NCBI RefSeq assembly: GCF_000004195.4
Contig: NC_030685.2
Coordinates: 51,701,516 to 51,765,515 of the forward strand
Direction: 5' to 3'
Length of the DNA stretch: 64,000 nucleotides
Origin: Xenopus tropicalis
Lineage: Eukaryota; Chordata; Amphibia; Anura; Pipidae
The notes under the pieces were generated by a model. It did not search any database. It was given only the letters and a program-made list of their open reading frames with translations, and was not told where the DNA came from. Position 1 is the first letter of the stretch; each line of letters begins with the position of its first letter. The position numbers and the translations under genes were made by a program. Below are positions 37,149 to 48,370 of the stretch, in pieces.

Positions 37149-37778
37149 TTAAAGGGGTGGTTTACCATTAAAGGGGAAAGAAATGTAAAAACTAAGTAAG
37201 CTTTATCAGAAAGGTCTATGTAAATACAGCCATAAGCACTCACAGAAATGCTGCACTGACTTCTAAATAAAAAGATTAGTTGTGTCTGTTTTCCTCTGCC
37301 AGAGACACGCAGCTTTCTGCTCTCTCCTCTCTGATGCTCCCCCCTCCCTCAAGAATGCTAAGAACTCACTCCCCCCCTTAGGAATGTAGGTCTGAGCTAA
37401 TCAGCAGGAAGCTGACTCATAGTCTTACTAACTGAGCATGTACACTTGGTCTGGGTGTGCAGGAGCAAGGCATTATGGGAACTTTCTTTACACAGCTCAG
37501 TGTTTTTTCTTCCTGTTTGGCTTCAGATCTTCTGAACAGGAGAAATATGGGGAGACTTAAGGGCACTATTGAGACAACTGAAGGTATGCCTGCAGCTTGA
37601 GATTAACTCTTTATTAGCCTTTCCTTCTCCTTTAAGTTAACTATTCAGGCCCTCAAAATGTGAAATAATTTTAAAAAATAATTAAATAATAAAAGATGAA
37701 GACCTATTGCAAATTGTCCCATAACAGCACTCTCTTCAACTTACTAAGAGTTGACTCAAAGGTGAACAACCCCTTTAA
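37149..37778. mobile_element. TTAA-flanked MITE carrying a second TTAA MITE
   Basis: The outer element starts TTAAAGGGGTGGTTTACC and ends 'ggtgaacaacccctttaa' at 37,778. Its left end is only 20 bp long before a second element (37,169-37,635) interrupts it. Both carry TTAA at the edges and TTAAAGG-type ends. Confidence 0.75.
37169..37635. mobile_element. Nested TTAA MITE, 467 bp
   Basis: Left TTAAAGGGGAAAGAAATG, right 'cctttccttctcctttaa'. It is homologous, in reverse, to 14,901-15,364, including the 'cattatgggaactttcttta' block. It is inserted in the older element spanning 37,149-37,778. Confidence 0.75.
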
Positions 37779-38128
37779 TTAATTACATTTTTATAAATGA
37801 ATGTGCATCGGTATGTTATTGCGAGTTCATGATTCAGTGTTAAATTGATCTAGTATTATTTATTCCACTATTATGGAGGATTATAATAAAAGTGTTCAAG
37901 AACAAAAAGATACTCAATCAAGGAGACTGGCACTTCTCATCTTTAGAAACTGCACTAGCCCGGAGACCATTTTTCTCCAGCTTCCCAGACATCCCCTGCT
38001 CAAGTTTAGGTTTGGTGGATGAGTCACTAATATCTCTGTAGGTTTTTCTGAACTAATGAAAAAAACTGTTCGCACTCTATTAGTGTTTTTTTGTTTTTTA
38101 TTTTACTTTACTACATAAGTGTTACTTA
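37779..38128. other. Unassigned; left flank of the Harbinger element
   Basis: No gene. The last three bases, TTA (38,126-38,128), are the target duplication of the Harbinger element; the matching TTA is at 49,207-49,209. Confidence 0.6.
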
Positions 38129-38241
38129 GGGGCACATTTACTATGGCTCGAATGGTCGGATTGCGTCCGAATCCGTTTTTTTCGTAATCATCGGTAATTT
38201 TGCGATTTTTTTCGGCGCTTTCGTATCATTTTGCGGAGCCG

Positions 38242-38335
38242 TTACGACTTTATCGTATTTTACGACTTTTTCGTATTTGTTACGACTTTTTCGTATTTGT
38301 TACGACTTTTTCGTATTTATTACGACTTTTTCGGA
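38242..38335. repeat. Left subterminal 20-bp tandem repeats of the Harbinger element
   Basis: Four to five units of TACGACTTTTTCGTATTTGT with a 20-bp period (38,261, 38,281, 38,301, 38,321). Arrays of this kind near transposon ends often serve as protein-binding sites; that role is inference here. Confidence 0.8.
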
Positions 38336-38392
38336 AAAATTTCACGATAAATTCGCAAACATGCGAAAATACGGAATTCATAAACGCTTTTG

Positions 38393-38456
38393 GGTTACGA
38401 TTTTTTCGGGCTACAGTCGGATTTTACATCCGACTGTAACCCGAAAAAATCGTGAC
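38393..38456. repeat. Perfect-stem hairpin near the left Harbinger end
   Basis: 'acgattttttcgggctacagtcggat' is followed after 4 bases by its near-perfect inverse, giving a stem of about 29 bp with one or two mismatches. Purpose unknown; it could be a remnant of a shorter related MITE. Confidence 0.7.
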
Positions 38457-38562
38457 CAAAGCCTTCAGTAGCCGAAATTTTCGTGTTGAAGGCGAAAATA
38501 ATCCAAAAAGTGAATAACCATTGTCAGCCTGTCCTTTTACTACTTTCAAGGGAAAATTAAAC

Positions 38563-38801
38563 CAAATAGGGATTTTCAATCATACATGGCTTTCAAGGGG
38601 AAATTAAACCAACTGTGTCTCATACCACATGGCACTTATATATATATATATTTATTGTATTTATTTATTATATCACTTGTCCTCCCTGTGTGTAATTTTG
38701 TTTTCTGTAAGATTGTACAGCGCTGCGTACCCTTGTGGCGCTTTATAAATAAAGTTATACATACATACAAATAGGGATTTTCAATCATACATGGCTTTCA
38801 A
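38563..38801 (+). repeat. Dispersed 3'-end repeat, copy 2, between 34-bp direct repeats
   Basis: The core (about 38,610-38,766) contains 'gattgtacagcgctgcgtac', 'gcgctttataaataaag' and a (CATA)n tail. It lies between two 34-bp direct copies starting 'caaatagggattttcaatc' at 38,563-38,596 and 38,768-38,801. These could be a long target duplication or a local tandem repeat into which it inserted. It is nested in the Harbinger element. Confidence 0.65.
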
Positions 38802-38938
38802 ATGGAAGTTGAGTAGTTTGTGTGTGATTTGTGTTTAGAGCAAAATATAGTCATTTACAGGCTGCCCTAACCTTTTCAGATAAACAAACAGGAAAGAGTT
38901 AAAGACTGCACAGCTTGCTCGTTAAAGGCTGCCAAAGG

Positions 38939-38945
38939 TATAAAA
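38939..38945 (+). promoter_or_regulatory. TATA box of the Harbinger transposase gene
   Basis: TATAAAA sits 31 bp upstream of the ATG at 38,976. This is a plausible core promoter with a very short 5' leader. Confidence 0.55.
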
Positions 38946-38975
38946 CCCCTAGAACTCACTTCAGTTTGCCTAAAC

Positions 38976-40297
38976 ATGGAACATGATGTTATTGCTCCAG
39001 CACTGCTGGCAGCTTTAGAGGTTTTAGAGGGGGCAGGGGCTGATCAGCAGGAGCCCCCAGTTCATTTGCCACTTGCTAGGATCAGACAGCCTTGTCAATT
39101 TTGGAGAGGTGTCCCTTCCCTTCAGGCGGATGTACCGCCTGAGCCGTGCCACCATTTTGCAGGTATTTGATTTGGTTAGGCAGGAGCTAGATCCTGTGAC
39201 GGCATGGTCTCAGGCCCTGCCTGGGATAAGCAAACTGCTTGCAGTTTTGCATTTCCTGGGCAGTGGCAGTTTCCAGCAGGTCTCCGCACGCCTTGTCGGT
39301 ATGAGCCAGCCCACCTTCAGCAGGATACTGAGGCAAGTGCTGAGGGCACTTCTACCGCACTCGCAAAGGCTCATTTCCTTTCCCTCAACTGAGGCAGAGT
39401 GGACAAGGGTAAAGCAAGACTTTTACCTCATTGGCCATTTTCCAAATTGCCTGGGAGCCATTGATTGCACAGCCGCAGGGCTGGCTGGTGGGTAAGTACT
39501 TTTTTACCATTTTTTTACCTCAACTTTCACAACTATTAATTAATTGGTCATGCCGACACACACCCATTAGTCCTCTGTGCATACAATTGGCCTAATATAA
39601 TGTGCAGTAGAATTTCACTATGTAATCATGTCAGTTCTTGATAGTACCAAAATGTATCTCCAAATTAACACCACTTTACTTGCCCTTGTTTTACTAAGCA
39701 TCTTGGGAATGGTAGTTTTAGAAAGCATTTCTTTGAACTTGTGTGTTTCTGATGGACTAATTAACTCCTCACACCTGAGCATGTGTAATAGCTGGGATTT
39801 GCTAAATGGGAGGCAGTCTTGGAATCTATCACATGCATGTGTATGTAACTTTTCAATCAAGGGGTGGATGTGCTTCCACTCATATTTTTTCCTTTGTTCT
39901 AGGAGACGCAGGATATGGGGTTTCGTCTTGGCTGATGACCCCTGTTCGTTTTCCCCGCACACCTGCCCAACGTAGGTACAACTGTGCCCATCGGAAGACG
40001 CGCAATGTGATTGAGCGCCTGTTTGGGGTGCTCATGTCGCGCTTCCGATGCCTCTCAGTCACTGGTGGAGCTCTTCTTTATTCCCCCATTAAGGTTTCAG
40101 GGATCATTGTTGTCTGCGCCATGTTGCACAATGTTGCAATGGATCATGGCCTACGCGCACACATCAATTATGCTCTGGAACCTGAGATTGAGGGGTATGT
40201 TGGCAGGCGCATGGATAACCAACCACAGGGGAGAAGAGTGCGTGATCAGCTGATTGCCTCACACTTTAGTTGTAAGCTGAGCATATCATTCACTTGA
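38976..40297 (+). pseudogene. HARBI1-like DDE transposase of the Harbinger element, broken
   Basis: The ATG at 38,976 opens the N-terminus (MEHDVIAPALLAAL). A frameshift near 39,100 moves the reading to the frame encoding YRLSRATILQVFDLVR and LPGISKLLAVLHFLGSGSFQ. That frame continues through GMSQPTFSRIL to FYLIGHFPNCLGAIDCT, which holds the first catalytic Asp. A good donor (GTAAGT at 39,492) follows. An acceptor at 39,901-39,902 precedes GDAGYGVSSWLMTP, the second catalytic Asp. NVIERLFGVLMSRFRCL carries the catalytic Glu, then VVCAMLHNVAMDHG, with the stop at 40,295-40,297. Family members have roughly 60 residues between the first and second Asp; these are missing. Joining 39,491 to 39,903 would also break the frame (phase 2 donor, phase 1 acceptor), so a middle exon has been lost. 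The enzyme would cut and rejoin DNA at the element ends; this copy cannot. Confidence 0.88.
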
Positions 40298-40493
40298 TAA
40301 TATACCTCATTAAATGTGTTTAACTTGCCCTTGCAACTGTGTTAACCAGAAGAAAATGAATGATGACAACAAAAATGTGTATGTTTAGTTAATGGTTTGT
40401 TTTTGTAGTAAATTCTGGCACTGTATGAACATAAGTGACTTTGGCCAGTGCAGAAACAACTGTGATTGATTGGTGTTAGGCCTTGATATAGAG

Positions 40494-40774
40494 CAGGGGT
40501 CCCCAACCTTTTATACCTGTGAGCCACATTCAAATGGAAAAAGTATTGGGGAGCAACACAAGCATGGAAGCTATAATTGGCTATTTGGTAGCCTCTATGT
40601 GGACTGGCAGCCTACAGAAGGCTCTGTTTGGCTTTACACTGGGTTTTATTCAACCAAAGCTTGCCTCCAAGCCAGAAATTCAAAAATGGGCACCTACTTT
40701 GAGGCCCCTGGGAGCAACATTCAAGGGGTTGGGGAGCAACATGTTGTTCACGAACCACTGGTTGGGGATCACGG
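40494..40774. mobile_element. hAT MITE nested in the Harbinger element (281 bp)
   Basis: Starts CAGGGGTCCCCAACC and ends GGTTGGGGATCACGG. It is flanked by a perfect 8-bp duplication, ATATAGAG, at 40,486-40,493 and 40,775-40,782. No coding capacity; the open frames across it are spurious. Confidence 0.88.
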
Positions 40775-41034
40775 ATATAGAGGGATCTTATTACAGTGTT
40801 GAGGTAGAGCACACACAATGAATGGCCATTATCATGCTTATGATGAGTTTGTTCACATTTTCAGTGCAATGTCTCTTTAAATGTAATCATATCTTTTCCT
40901 TTCTTAATTATAAAGAGCCCGCTGATTGTGATGTGTTGGTGTGCCCCTAGCAGTATAGGCCTTCCCGGGACACCTTCTGGTGTAAGTAAACACGCTTACA
41001 AACAAAAATCAGTCATGTTAAAATAGTCAACCAT

Positions 41035-41115
41035 TTAAAGGACAAGTCAACCCCAGTCAATTTAATTGTGTTTTCCATTAGGGCTAAATGAAGTTTGGGG
41101 TTCACTTGTCCTTAA
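41035..41115. mobile_element. Tiny TTAA MITE (81 bp)
   Basis: TTAAAGGACAAGTCAACCCC on the left pairs with GGGGTTCACTTGTCCTTAA on the right, with TTAA at both edges. It has almost no interior. It sits between the transposase stop and its candidate poly(A) signal. Confidence 0.75.
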
Positions 41116-41616
41116 ATTATTAGCATTACTAAGTAATTCTACTTTCAGGTTTGTGGGATCTACTTTGTTGTGTGGCTACCCCCACTGAAATCCTTTGGTG
41201 CTTTTGAATGTTGCTGGTGAAATGCTAAAACCTCATTTCTGTTGCTTGGACCTGTCACTGCTGTTACCAACCATCTGGGAGACGGACCTGCTATGGAGAA
41301 GTACCAGGCATTGTGCCCTTTGCTGCTAAGTGCCACTTTCAGGTGACTACCACTTACTCTGCTTTAAGAAACAATAATATTACTGCTTGTTACAGAATAA
41401 TATTCCCTCACTTGCTCACAGTGGGAGAAGACTGCACGCTGCTGAGACTGCTGTTTGCTGCTGAGACTCAGAAGGATGCGACTCTTGGCTAGCTGTGTGA
41501 AATCCCATTGCCTGTGTTCCCTCCAATCAATGGCCCCTTACTGACTGGAGCAATAACTTCACCTTTACACATTCCTGCCTTTTACAACTAAATTGATCTA
41601 GAAAATGATGATGCAA

Positions 41617-41622
41617 AATAAA
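41617..41622 (+). promoter_or_regulatory. Candidate poly(A) signal of the transposase transcript
   Basis: AATAAA about 1.3 kb beyond the transposase stop. The intervening 41,150-41,600 has no open frame or recognised repeat, consistent with a 3' untranslated region. Position-based inference. Confidence 0.3.
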
Positions 41623-42027
41623 GTAAAGAAAAGCCATTTTGAATGTCTCTTTAATGACAGTCATAATAAATATGAAATCAATACTTTACAAACATCCAAC
41701 AAAGTATATAGATGTTTTTTTTTTTTTTTAAAAAAACAAAACATGTGAACATTTCCACAAGAAATATAAAGTTACTGTAGGCCTAGGGGGCATTAGAAAC
41801 CCAGCAATGCTTGACCCGTAAAGGACAAAGGCTAAGAAAAAGGAAAAGTGCAAAGCACTTATTGCATTACACTTGTTGCGCCCCTACAGCCAGGCAATAA
41901 GAAACATTAACAAAAATAAAAGACATGATAAACAATATTTAACATTTATCACTTGTAAACATATCTGTTTCTTTGGAAAAGCAGTCAGATACATGAGGTA
42001 AGTGCTGGCCTCTTGTCTTAGGCCCTT

Positions 42028-42883
42028 GCATAGTAGTACAACATTCAATTACCCTTGTAGGCATTAGTGACTTGCATTTTGGAAAGCAAAGGGAGAGGAG
42101 GACTTGGAAAGCTGCCCTCTATAAACAATATATTACAAAAAAGGAGGAGGAGGAGAACATTTACCAGGCTGCTCTCTTGACTTTGGCTTTTGACAGCCAC
42201 GCAGCATTAGTGCATAGTAGTAAAACATTCAATTACCCTTGTAGGCATTAGTGACTTGCATTTTGGAAAGCAAAGGGAGAGGAGGACTTGGAAAGCTGCC
42301 CTCTATAAACAATATATTACAAAAAAGGAGGAGGAGGAGAACATTTACCAGGCTGCTCTCTTGACTTTGGCTTTTGACAGCCACGCAGCATTAGTGCATA
42401 GTAGTAAAACATTCAATTACCCTTGTAGGCATTAGTGACTTGCATTTTGGAAAGCAAAGGGAGAGGAGGACTTGGAAAGCTGCCCTCTATAAACAATATA
42501 TTACAAAAAAAGGAGGAGGAGGAGGAGAACATTTACCAGGCTGCTCTCTTGACATTGGCTTTTGACAGCCACGCAGCATTAGTGCATAGTAGTACAACAT
42601 TCAATTACCCTTGTAGGCATTAGTGACTTGCATTTTGGAAAGCAAAGGGAGAGGAGGACTTGGAAAGCTGCCCTCTATAAACAATATATTACAAAAAAGG
42701 AGGAGGAGGAGGAGGAGGAGAACATTTACCAGGCTGCTCTCTTGACATTGGCTTTTGACAGCCACGCAGCATTAGTGCATAGTAGTACAACATTCAATTA
42801 CCCTTGTAGGCATTAGTGACTTGCATTTTGGAAAGCAAAGGGAAAGGAGGACTTGGAAAGCTGCCTTCCGTAAACAATATACC
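42028..42883. repeat. 184-192-bp tandem array (about 4.6 units) inside the Harbinger element
   Basis: The word 'gcattagtgacttgcat' recurs at 42,061, 42,245, 42,429, 42,618 and 42,810, giving periods of 184, 184, 189 and 192 bp. Growth of an internal (GGA)n run explains the lengthening. The word 'tggaaagcaaagggagaggagg' in each unit also occurs, inverted, just upstream of the Myb-like gene (48,690-48,715). Short open frames here are repeat translations. Confidence 0.9.
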
Positions 42884-43195
42884 GGCAGGAGACTGCATAT
42901 AAACCATACTTTCAATAAACTGCATAGTAACGACATACACAACCTGAAAAGCATATAGTTGTTTCTTTTGCACATTAGACTGCACAGCAGAGAATGAAGA
43001 CTTTAAAGAGATACCCCTTTTTAGTCAGTCATACAACATAGGAGAAGGAGGCACGTTTCTTTGGTATGTCGGTACAACACAAATGTCTTTTTTTTTTTTT
43101 TTTAAGGATGTTAGAATTGCATTAGTGTGTGTTTAAGTAGGCCAATTTACAGGCATGGCCACATTGTATTTGGGGAAATGCCCAATATTCATGTT

Positions 43196-43385
43196 AGAGC
43201 AAATGCACTTTGAAGTTCCAAGTGCTTCCCAGATGGTATTAAGGAGGGTGCCACAAGATGTTATCGTGGCACAAACTCTCAATGGGCAAACATAGATGTT
43301 AGAGAAAATGCACTTTGATGTTATAAGTGCTTCCCAGATGGTATTGGGGAGGGCACCACCAGATATTTTTATGGTGCCCCTCAGT
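43196..43385. repeat. About 106-bp direct duplication downstream of the Myb-like gene
   Basis: 'aaatgcactttgaagtt..aagtgcttcccagatggtatt' occurs at about 43,200 and again at about 43,306. It lies just past the 3' end of the minus-strand gene. Confidence 0.65.
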
Positions 43386-43582
43386 GAGGAAAATTCGGCT
43401 TTGGTGAAGGAATATTGAGAACAATGGGACTACTTGTTTGGTGCTTAGTCCTGTCAGCTCATGTAGCGGATCGTGTGAGTCCTGAAGAGATGCATAAAAA
43501 AGTTCATGGCCAGAGAGCAAGTTGGTGTAGAGGTCTGGCTCAAAAAGGCTGCAAGGCAAAAGTAGGGACTCAGATAGGAGAC

Positions 43583-46500
43583 CTACTTGCGCCTTTTGCT
43601 AGGCCCACAGTCAGGGTCAGACCCTCTTCTGCGGCCTCTCCCACGCCCCCTTGCCCTAGGCTGAGGACTTGGAGGCGGTGGTTGAGGTGCAAAAGAGGGC
43701 CCAGGCAGTGACCCTTCAGCAGACCCGGCAGAGGCAGAGGCAGGCGCATGCAGTACCTGCCCCAGAACTGCCAGCAGAGCATTCCGGAACCTTTCTTCGC
43801 TGGATAGCCGCTCCCGGTGCTGAGCTGCCAGCTCCTGGCGCTGAGCTGCCTGCTCTTGGTGGAGGGCCTGTAGCTCGGCCCTCACCCCAGCCACTTCTAC
43901 CCTCAAGGCGGCCTGCTCGCCAATCATACGAGCCAACAGCCGCCTTTGAGAGAGAAAGTGGCTGCGCTGGTTGCCAAGAGCAGGCCTGAGAGCGGCTACC
44001 ACGACCTGGGACGCCCGTGGATTCCTCACTGAACCTTCCGCAGATGGATGTTCCAGTCCTTGTCCTCGGTCCTGGCCACTCCCCCCGGCAGCAGCAACAT
44101 TCGCAGCAGCATCTAGGATAAGAGTATAAACAAATAAGTAAATCATGTATTTGAATTTAAAAAAACGTTTATTCAGAGAAGAGCATTTTCAATAACATGG
44201 TGCAGATTGATAAAAATTTGACATTTTTTTTACAGAAAAAAACACCCACATTCTGTTCATTCTAAACAGATTGAAAAAAAAAAGAAAAAAAAAAAAAAAA
44301 AAGTTTAGTTAGCAATAACTCACCCTTATGCTTAGAAAATGACCATAGGAATGAATAGAACATCACTGAGTTTTTATGTATGAAGTTGTAGCCTCACATT
44401 TTTAAACATCTGCCCCTTAAAGGGGTCCAATTGTCAATTCATGATTAAAAAGTCACCTATATTGTTGAAATATATGTGAATCCAAACCAACGGCTACTGC
44501 AATAGCCGCAATAATTAGAAAGCATTATCCTACATGTACTCCAAAAAAGCATGGTTATCAAATATTCTTTTCAAACTGCATTCAGGATTGAGAAGAGTGG
44601 GCGTGCCTTACTATCTACTATGTCATGTGAATACCCACAGCTGCCCCCCCCATGCTGAGTTACAGAAGTCAGACTGGCATGTCTGTAAAAGGGGCGACTC
44701 ACCTTTAACATACTTTTGCAGTTTTTAAATGGGGGTCACTGACCCCACCAGTAAAAATTACCTTTTATTAATAATGAAATTATTACCTTTTATTAATAAT
44801 TACATTTAAAAGGGAATCATTTAAACAGTGCCGATTTTCTAGACATACTATAAACAGAAACATAAAGAAGTTATTTCTCCAGCTGCAAGGCCACCAGCAC
44901 CAGGAGGGGAGGCCAGTGTTGGTGGGGGGATTTTTGGGTTTAAATTTTTTTTGGGACACAACCACAGTGTGGGCTCTATTAGCTCTATTGACCCACACCT
45001 TCAGTGGGGGAAACAATATAGGGGTTATAGACGCCTTTAAGAATCACAAACTGGGGGCAACACAAGCCAAGGCCCTGGCCTTGTTAGAACCATAACACCC
45101 CATTACCACCTCTGTTAATGCAACTCTTCACTTAATCAGCTATGTCTATGAAGCCCTCAAAGCTGCCACTGCTAGCCCTGGCACTAAACACTCAGCTTTT
45201 TGTAATATTTTGCCAACACCAGAGGGTGCAAGTGCAAGAGAGGTTACTTACGCCTGGGGGGTGACACAGGTGGCGGGGACAAGGACTGGCGGGAAGGTCC
45301 AGCTTGGTGTTCTGAAAAATATAAATAGTGCATAGACATAAGAATACATTGCAGAAAATGCAAAATTGCCAGTTTGGTGAACCAACTAGCCAAATAATAT
45401 TTACCTGGCGTCCCAGGGTCCCGTTCATCTGCTCCGCTGACATCCTGGGGCTGGTCCTCTGCCTCTGGCGGCGTCTGCTGCCGGGTCTGTTGCCTCTCCT
45501 GGACTGTGGGCCTTTGGCGCTGCGCTTGAGCTACAAGTTCACAGAAAGCAAAAAAAAAAAAATGCTGAACAAGTTTTGACCCCAAACTACAAAGCCACAC
45601 AAACATTCTGGATTTAGCAGAGATTCAAAAACAAGACAAAAACCATTCAAATACTACAGATAAATCACTTGTCATCATTAAAATGAGGCCTAACAGCTGC
45701 AGTTCATGGAATGTATTTGAGGGGCATGTGGGGAAACTGGGGTACTATTAAGACTGTCATGTGGAACCCAAGCTGCAAATGAACAAATATTTGGTAAACA
45801 TGAAATAAAGGGTTTCTTGAAAATAAGCCTCACTCAGATTATACTGGGGTCCGGTTTGGCAATTTTTTTTGTTGGCAAAACCAGTCAGTTCTAAAACCAG
45901 CCAAAGACTAGGCTAAAGCCACTTTGAAAGTAGCACAAAAATAGGCCAATATAAACAATGAAAAAAAAAAAAAAATACATTATATACACACACACACATA
46001 TATATTTCTATCTATAGATCTATAGATATATCTGTCGATATACGGGAAACATGTCTTTTTAAAGCGTACAATCACTAGCAATGTCCTGCGCCCCCCCCCC
46101 TTTCCAGTTACTGGGATGGCTGATAATTCCCTGCCCTCTGTGCCCAGTCCAGCTGGGAACTCACTACAGAAATAGATTCACAATGTTGCATTAACCCCAG
46201 ACATGATATACATATGGGTGTGTTGAACTACAACTCTCAGCAGCCCCAATATATCCAGAGTTATAGCCTAAGGATCAACTGCAGAACTGCCCCACATCCC
46301 AGTAGAAAGTAACAGTACAATCACATACCCTATAGAGCAGGGAGCAGGGGGTAGAACTGCCTCACATCCCAGTAGAAAGTAACAGTACAATCACATACCC
46401 TATAGAGCAGGGAGCAGGGGGTAGAACTGCCCCACATCCCAGTAGAAAGTAACAGTACAATCACATACCCTATAGAGCAGGGGGTAGAACAGACAGGTTC

Positions 46501-47930
46501 AGGCTGAAAGCTAAAAACTACATTACCCAGCATGCAGCGTGCCAGGCACACTAGGGGAAAAAAATGTGACTATTTTCCAAACTACAAACCCGGCAAAGCT
46601 CCAAAAAATACAGCAAAACTGTACCTTAGCGGCTTTGTACTTTGGAAAACCCCAAGGGCTTTAAATTAGTAGCCCAGTTTGGAGGACAAACTGCCAACCC
46701 TGAACATAATTATATTACAGCTCTGTATTACTGTTGCGCTCAGACTCTAGCAATGTTAAAGGGTCAGTGACCCCCATTTAAAAGCTGCATAGTTAGAGGG
46801 CAGCAAATTATATTTTGTAGTTTGTGAATTATTTGGTTTCTTCTAACTGTGCAGCTGTGGTTTACCTTGAAGTTAATTTTTATTATGTTATACAATGGCT
46901 AATTCTAAGCAACTTTTCAATTGGTCTTCATTATTTATTTAATGTAGTTTTTGAATAATGACGACCAATTGCAAAGTTGCTTAGAATTAGCCATTGTATA
47001 ACAATGTCAGTTTTTGCTCTACAGTTCTCCAGTTTGGAGTTTCAGCAGCCAACTGGTTGCTAGGGTTCAAATTACCTTAGCAACCAGGGAGTGGTTTGAA
47101 TGAGAGACAGCAATATGAACAGGAGAGGACTTGTAGCTTCACAAAGCAATAGTTTTCTGCTTGCTGGGTTCAGTGACCCCCCTGAAAGCTACAAGGAGTT
47201 AGAAGAATAGTGCAAATCATTTAAAAAAAAATAAAAAAAATAATGACGACCAATTGAAAAGTTGCTTAGAATTAGCCATTCTATAACATAATCAAAGTTA
47301 GCTTCAAGGTGAACCACCCCTTTAAATAGGTGCCTTCAGCGTGAAATAAGTGCTTTAAAATAAAAAAAAAAAACACTTACGTCTCCTATCTGTGTCCACG
47401 TATTCGCCAGGCAGCCCTCCGAATACCTCTACACCAGCTCGATCCAGAAGGCGGCGTTCGTAGGGCTTGAATTGGCTGGAAAGAACAGGCCCTACACCCG
47501 CCTTCTGGGCCCGTGCTCTCTGGGCCATGAACCTCTTCTTCATGCATCTCTTCAGGTCGCTGAAGCGTTTGTACACCGTGTTGTGGTCACGGTGCACTCC
47601 GCTTACAGCGCTCACGCGATCCGCTACCTGCTGCCACAGGTCCCTTCTTCTGGCAGCAGTGAGCTGACAGGATTGCGCACCAAAAATATAGTCCCATTGT
47701 CTCAAAACTTCCTCCACCATCGCCGAATTTTCCTCACTGGAAAAGCGGGGGCCTTTGGAGCTGGGCCCTGCCTCCTCCTCTTCTTCTTCTTCCTCCTCCT
47801 CCTCCACCACCACCACCCGCTGGCGGCTCCTCCTTCCCACAGGGGGTTGCTGCCCCCCCTCCTCCTCCTCCACCACCACCACCGGCTGGCGGCTCCTCCT
47901 TCTCACAGGGGGTTGCTGGCCCTCCTCCAT
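43583..47930 (-). CDS. Harbinger Myb/SANT-like DNA-binding protein, four exons
   Basis: Exons on the minus strand are 47,930-47,381, 45,530-45,405, 45,311-45,252 and 44,112-43,583. Every intron has GT-AG ends with pyrimidine-rich acceptors and phase 1 junctions throughout. The total is 1,266 bp, or 421 residues plus stop, without interruption. Exon 1 holds two copies of a 'GQQPPV.RRSRQ.VVVVEEEE' acidic repeat. Then comes the Myb/SANT-like domain at about residues 60-135 (RFSSEENSAMVEEVLRQWD, DLWQQVADRVSAVSG, VYKRFSDLKRCMKKRF). Exons 2-3 are a polar Pro/Gln/Ser linker. Exon 4 has a heptad-like coiled coil (EQAALRVEVAGVRAELQALH) and a basic tail (RGRGRGRRRG ... PSKRRK) fit for nuclear import. 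In known Harbinger systems, and in the host pair HARBI1-NAIF1, such a protein binds DNA and carries the transposase into the nucleus. The start is the ATG at 47,930; an upstream ATG at 48,640 may be the ancestral start. Confidence 0.82.
44273..44302. repeat. Poly(A) tract
   Basis: Near-pure A run in the intron-side region upstream of exon 4 of the Myb-like gene; no retroposon body is recognisable beside it. Confidence 0.7.
44417..44708. mobile_element. TTAA MITE in an intron of the Myb-like gene
   Basis: Left TTAAAGGGGTCCAATTGTC and right 'ggggcgactcacctttaa', TTAA at both edges, 292 bp. It lies in the intron between exons 3 and 4, so it need not affect the protein. Confidence 0.7.
45958..46045. 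repeat. A-run with TA/CA microsatellite
   Basis: Poly(A), then (AC)n, then TA-rich 'tatctatagatctatagatata' sequence inside the first intron of the Myb-like gene. Confidence 0.7.
46281..46498. repeat. 70-bp tandem repeat, three copies
   Basis: 'cacatcccagtagaaagtaac' recurs at 70-bp spacing (46,293, 46,363, 46,433). Copies are nearly identical, so the expansion is recent. It lies in the first intron of the Myb-like gene. Confidence 0.85.
46756..47325. mobile_element. Composite TTAA element in the first intron of the Myb-like gene
   Basis: Starts TTAAAGGGTCAGTGACCC and ends 'aggtgaaccacccctttaa'. Inside, 'acaatggctaattctaagcaac' and its inverse form a hairpin (46,895-47,005), and a third copy lies at 47,245-47,290. 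This suggests one TTAA element partly duplicated or inserted in another. Confidence 0.65.
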
Positions 47931-47939
47931 ACCCACCCC

Positions 47940-48370
47940 CCTGCCCTGGCCAGCCCTAACTAAACTCCCCCCCCTGCCCTCTAGCTGCCCCCCCCTCCCT
48001 ACCTACCTCCCCCCTCCCTCTACCTGCCCCCCCCACACTAACTGCCCCCCCTCTCCCTGCCCCCCCCACACTAACTGCCCCCCCTCTCCCTGCACCCCCC
48101 ACACTAACTGCCCCCCCCTCTCCCTGCCCCCCCCTCCCTACCTACCTCCCCCCTCCCTCTACCTGCCCCCCCCACACTAACTGCCCCCCCTCTCCCTGCC
48201 CCCCCCACACTAACTGCCCCCCCTCTCCCTGCCCCCCCCTCCCTACCTACCTCCCCCTCCCTCTACCTGCCCCCCCTCTCCCTCTACCTGCCCCCCTCTC
48301 CCTGCCCCCCCACACTAACTGCCCCCCCTCTCCCTCCCTGCACCCCCCCTTCCTCTGGCTGCCCCCCCCC
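47940..48370. repeat. C-rich minisatellite in the 5' part of the Myb-like gene
   Basis: Units such as 'cccccctctccctgccccccccacactaactg' and 'ctccctacctacctcccccct' repeat many times. On the minus strand this is G-rich with many GGG runs, so quadruplex formation is plausible. It separates the Myb-coding exon from an acidic open frame starting at 48,640. Confidence 0.85.

Noticed and set aside
42435..42816. Two nearly identical 62-codon frames
   Set aside because: Tandem-repeat units read in the same frame, not duplicated genes.
42028..42883. Regular direct repeats considered as a CRISPR array
   Set aside because: Units of 184-192 bp without spacers, in a vertebrate transposon; a tandem array.
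47472..48180. Plus-strand open frames rich in Pro/Ser/Leu across the Myb-like exon
   Set aside because: Antisense shadows of the GC-skewed exon and the C-rich minisatellite.
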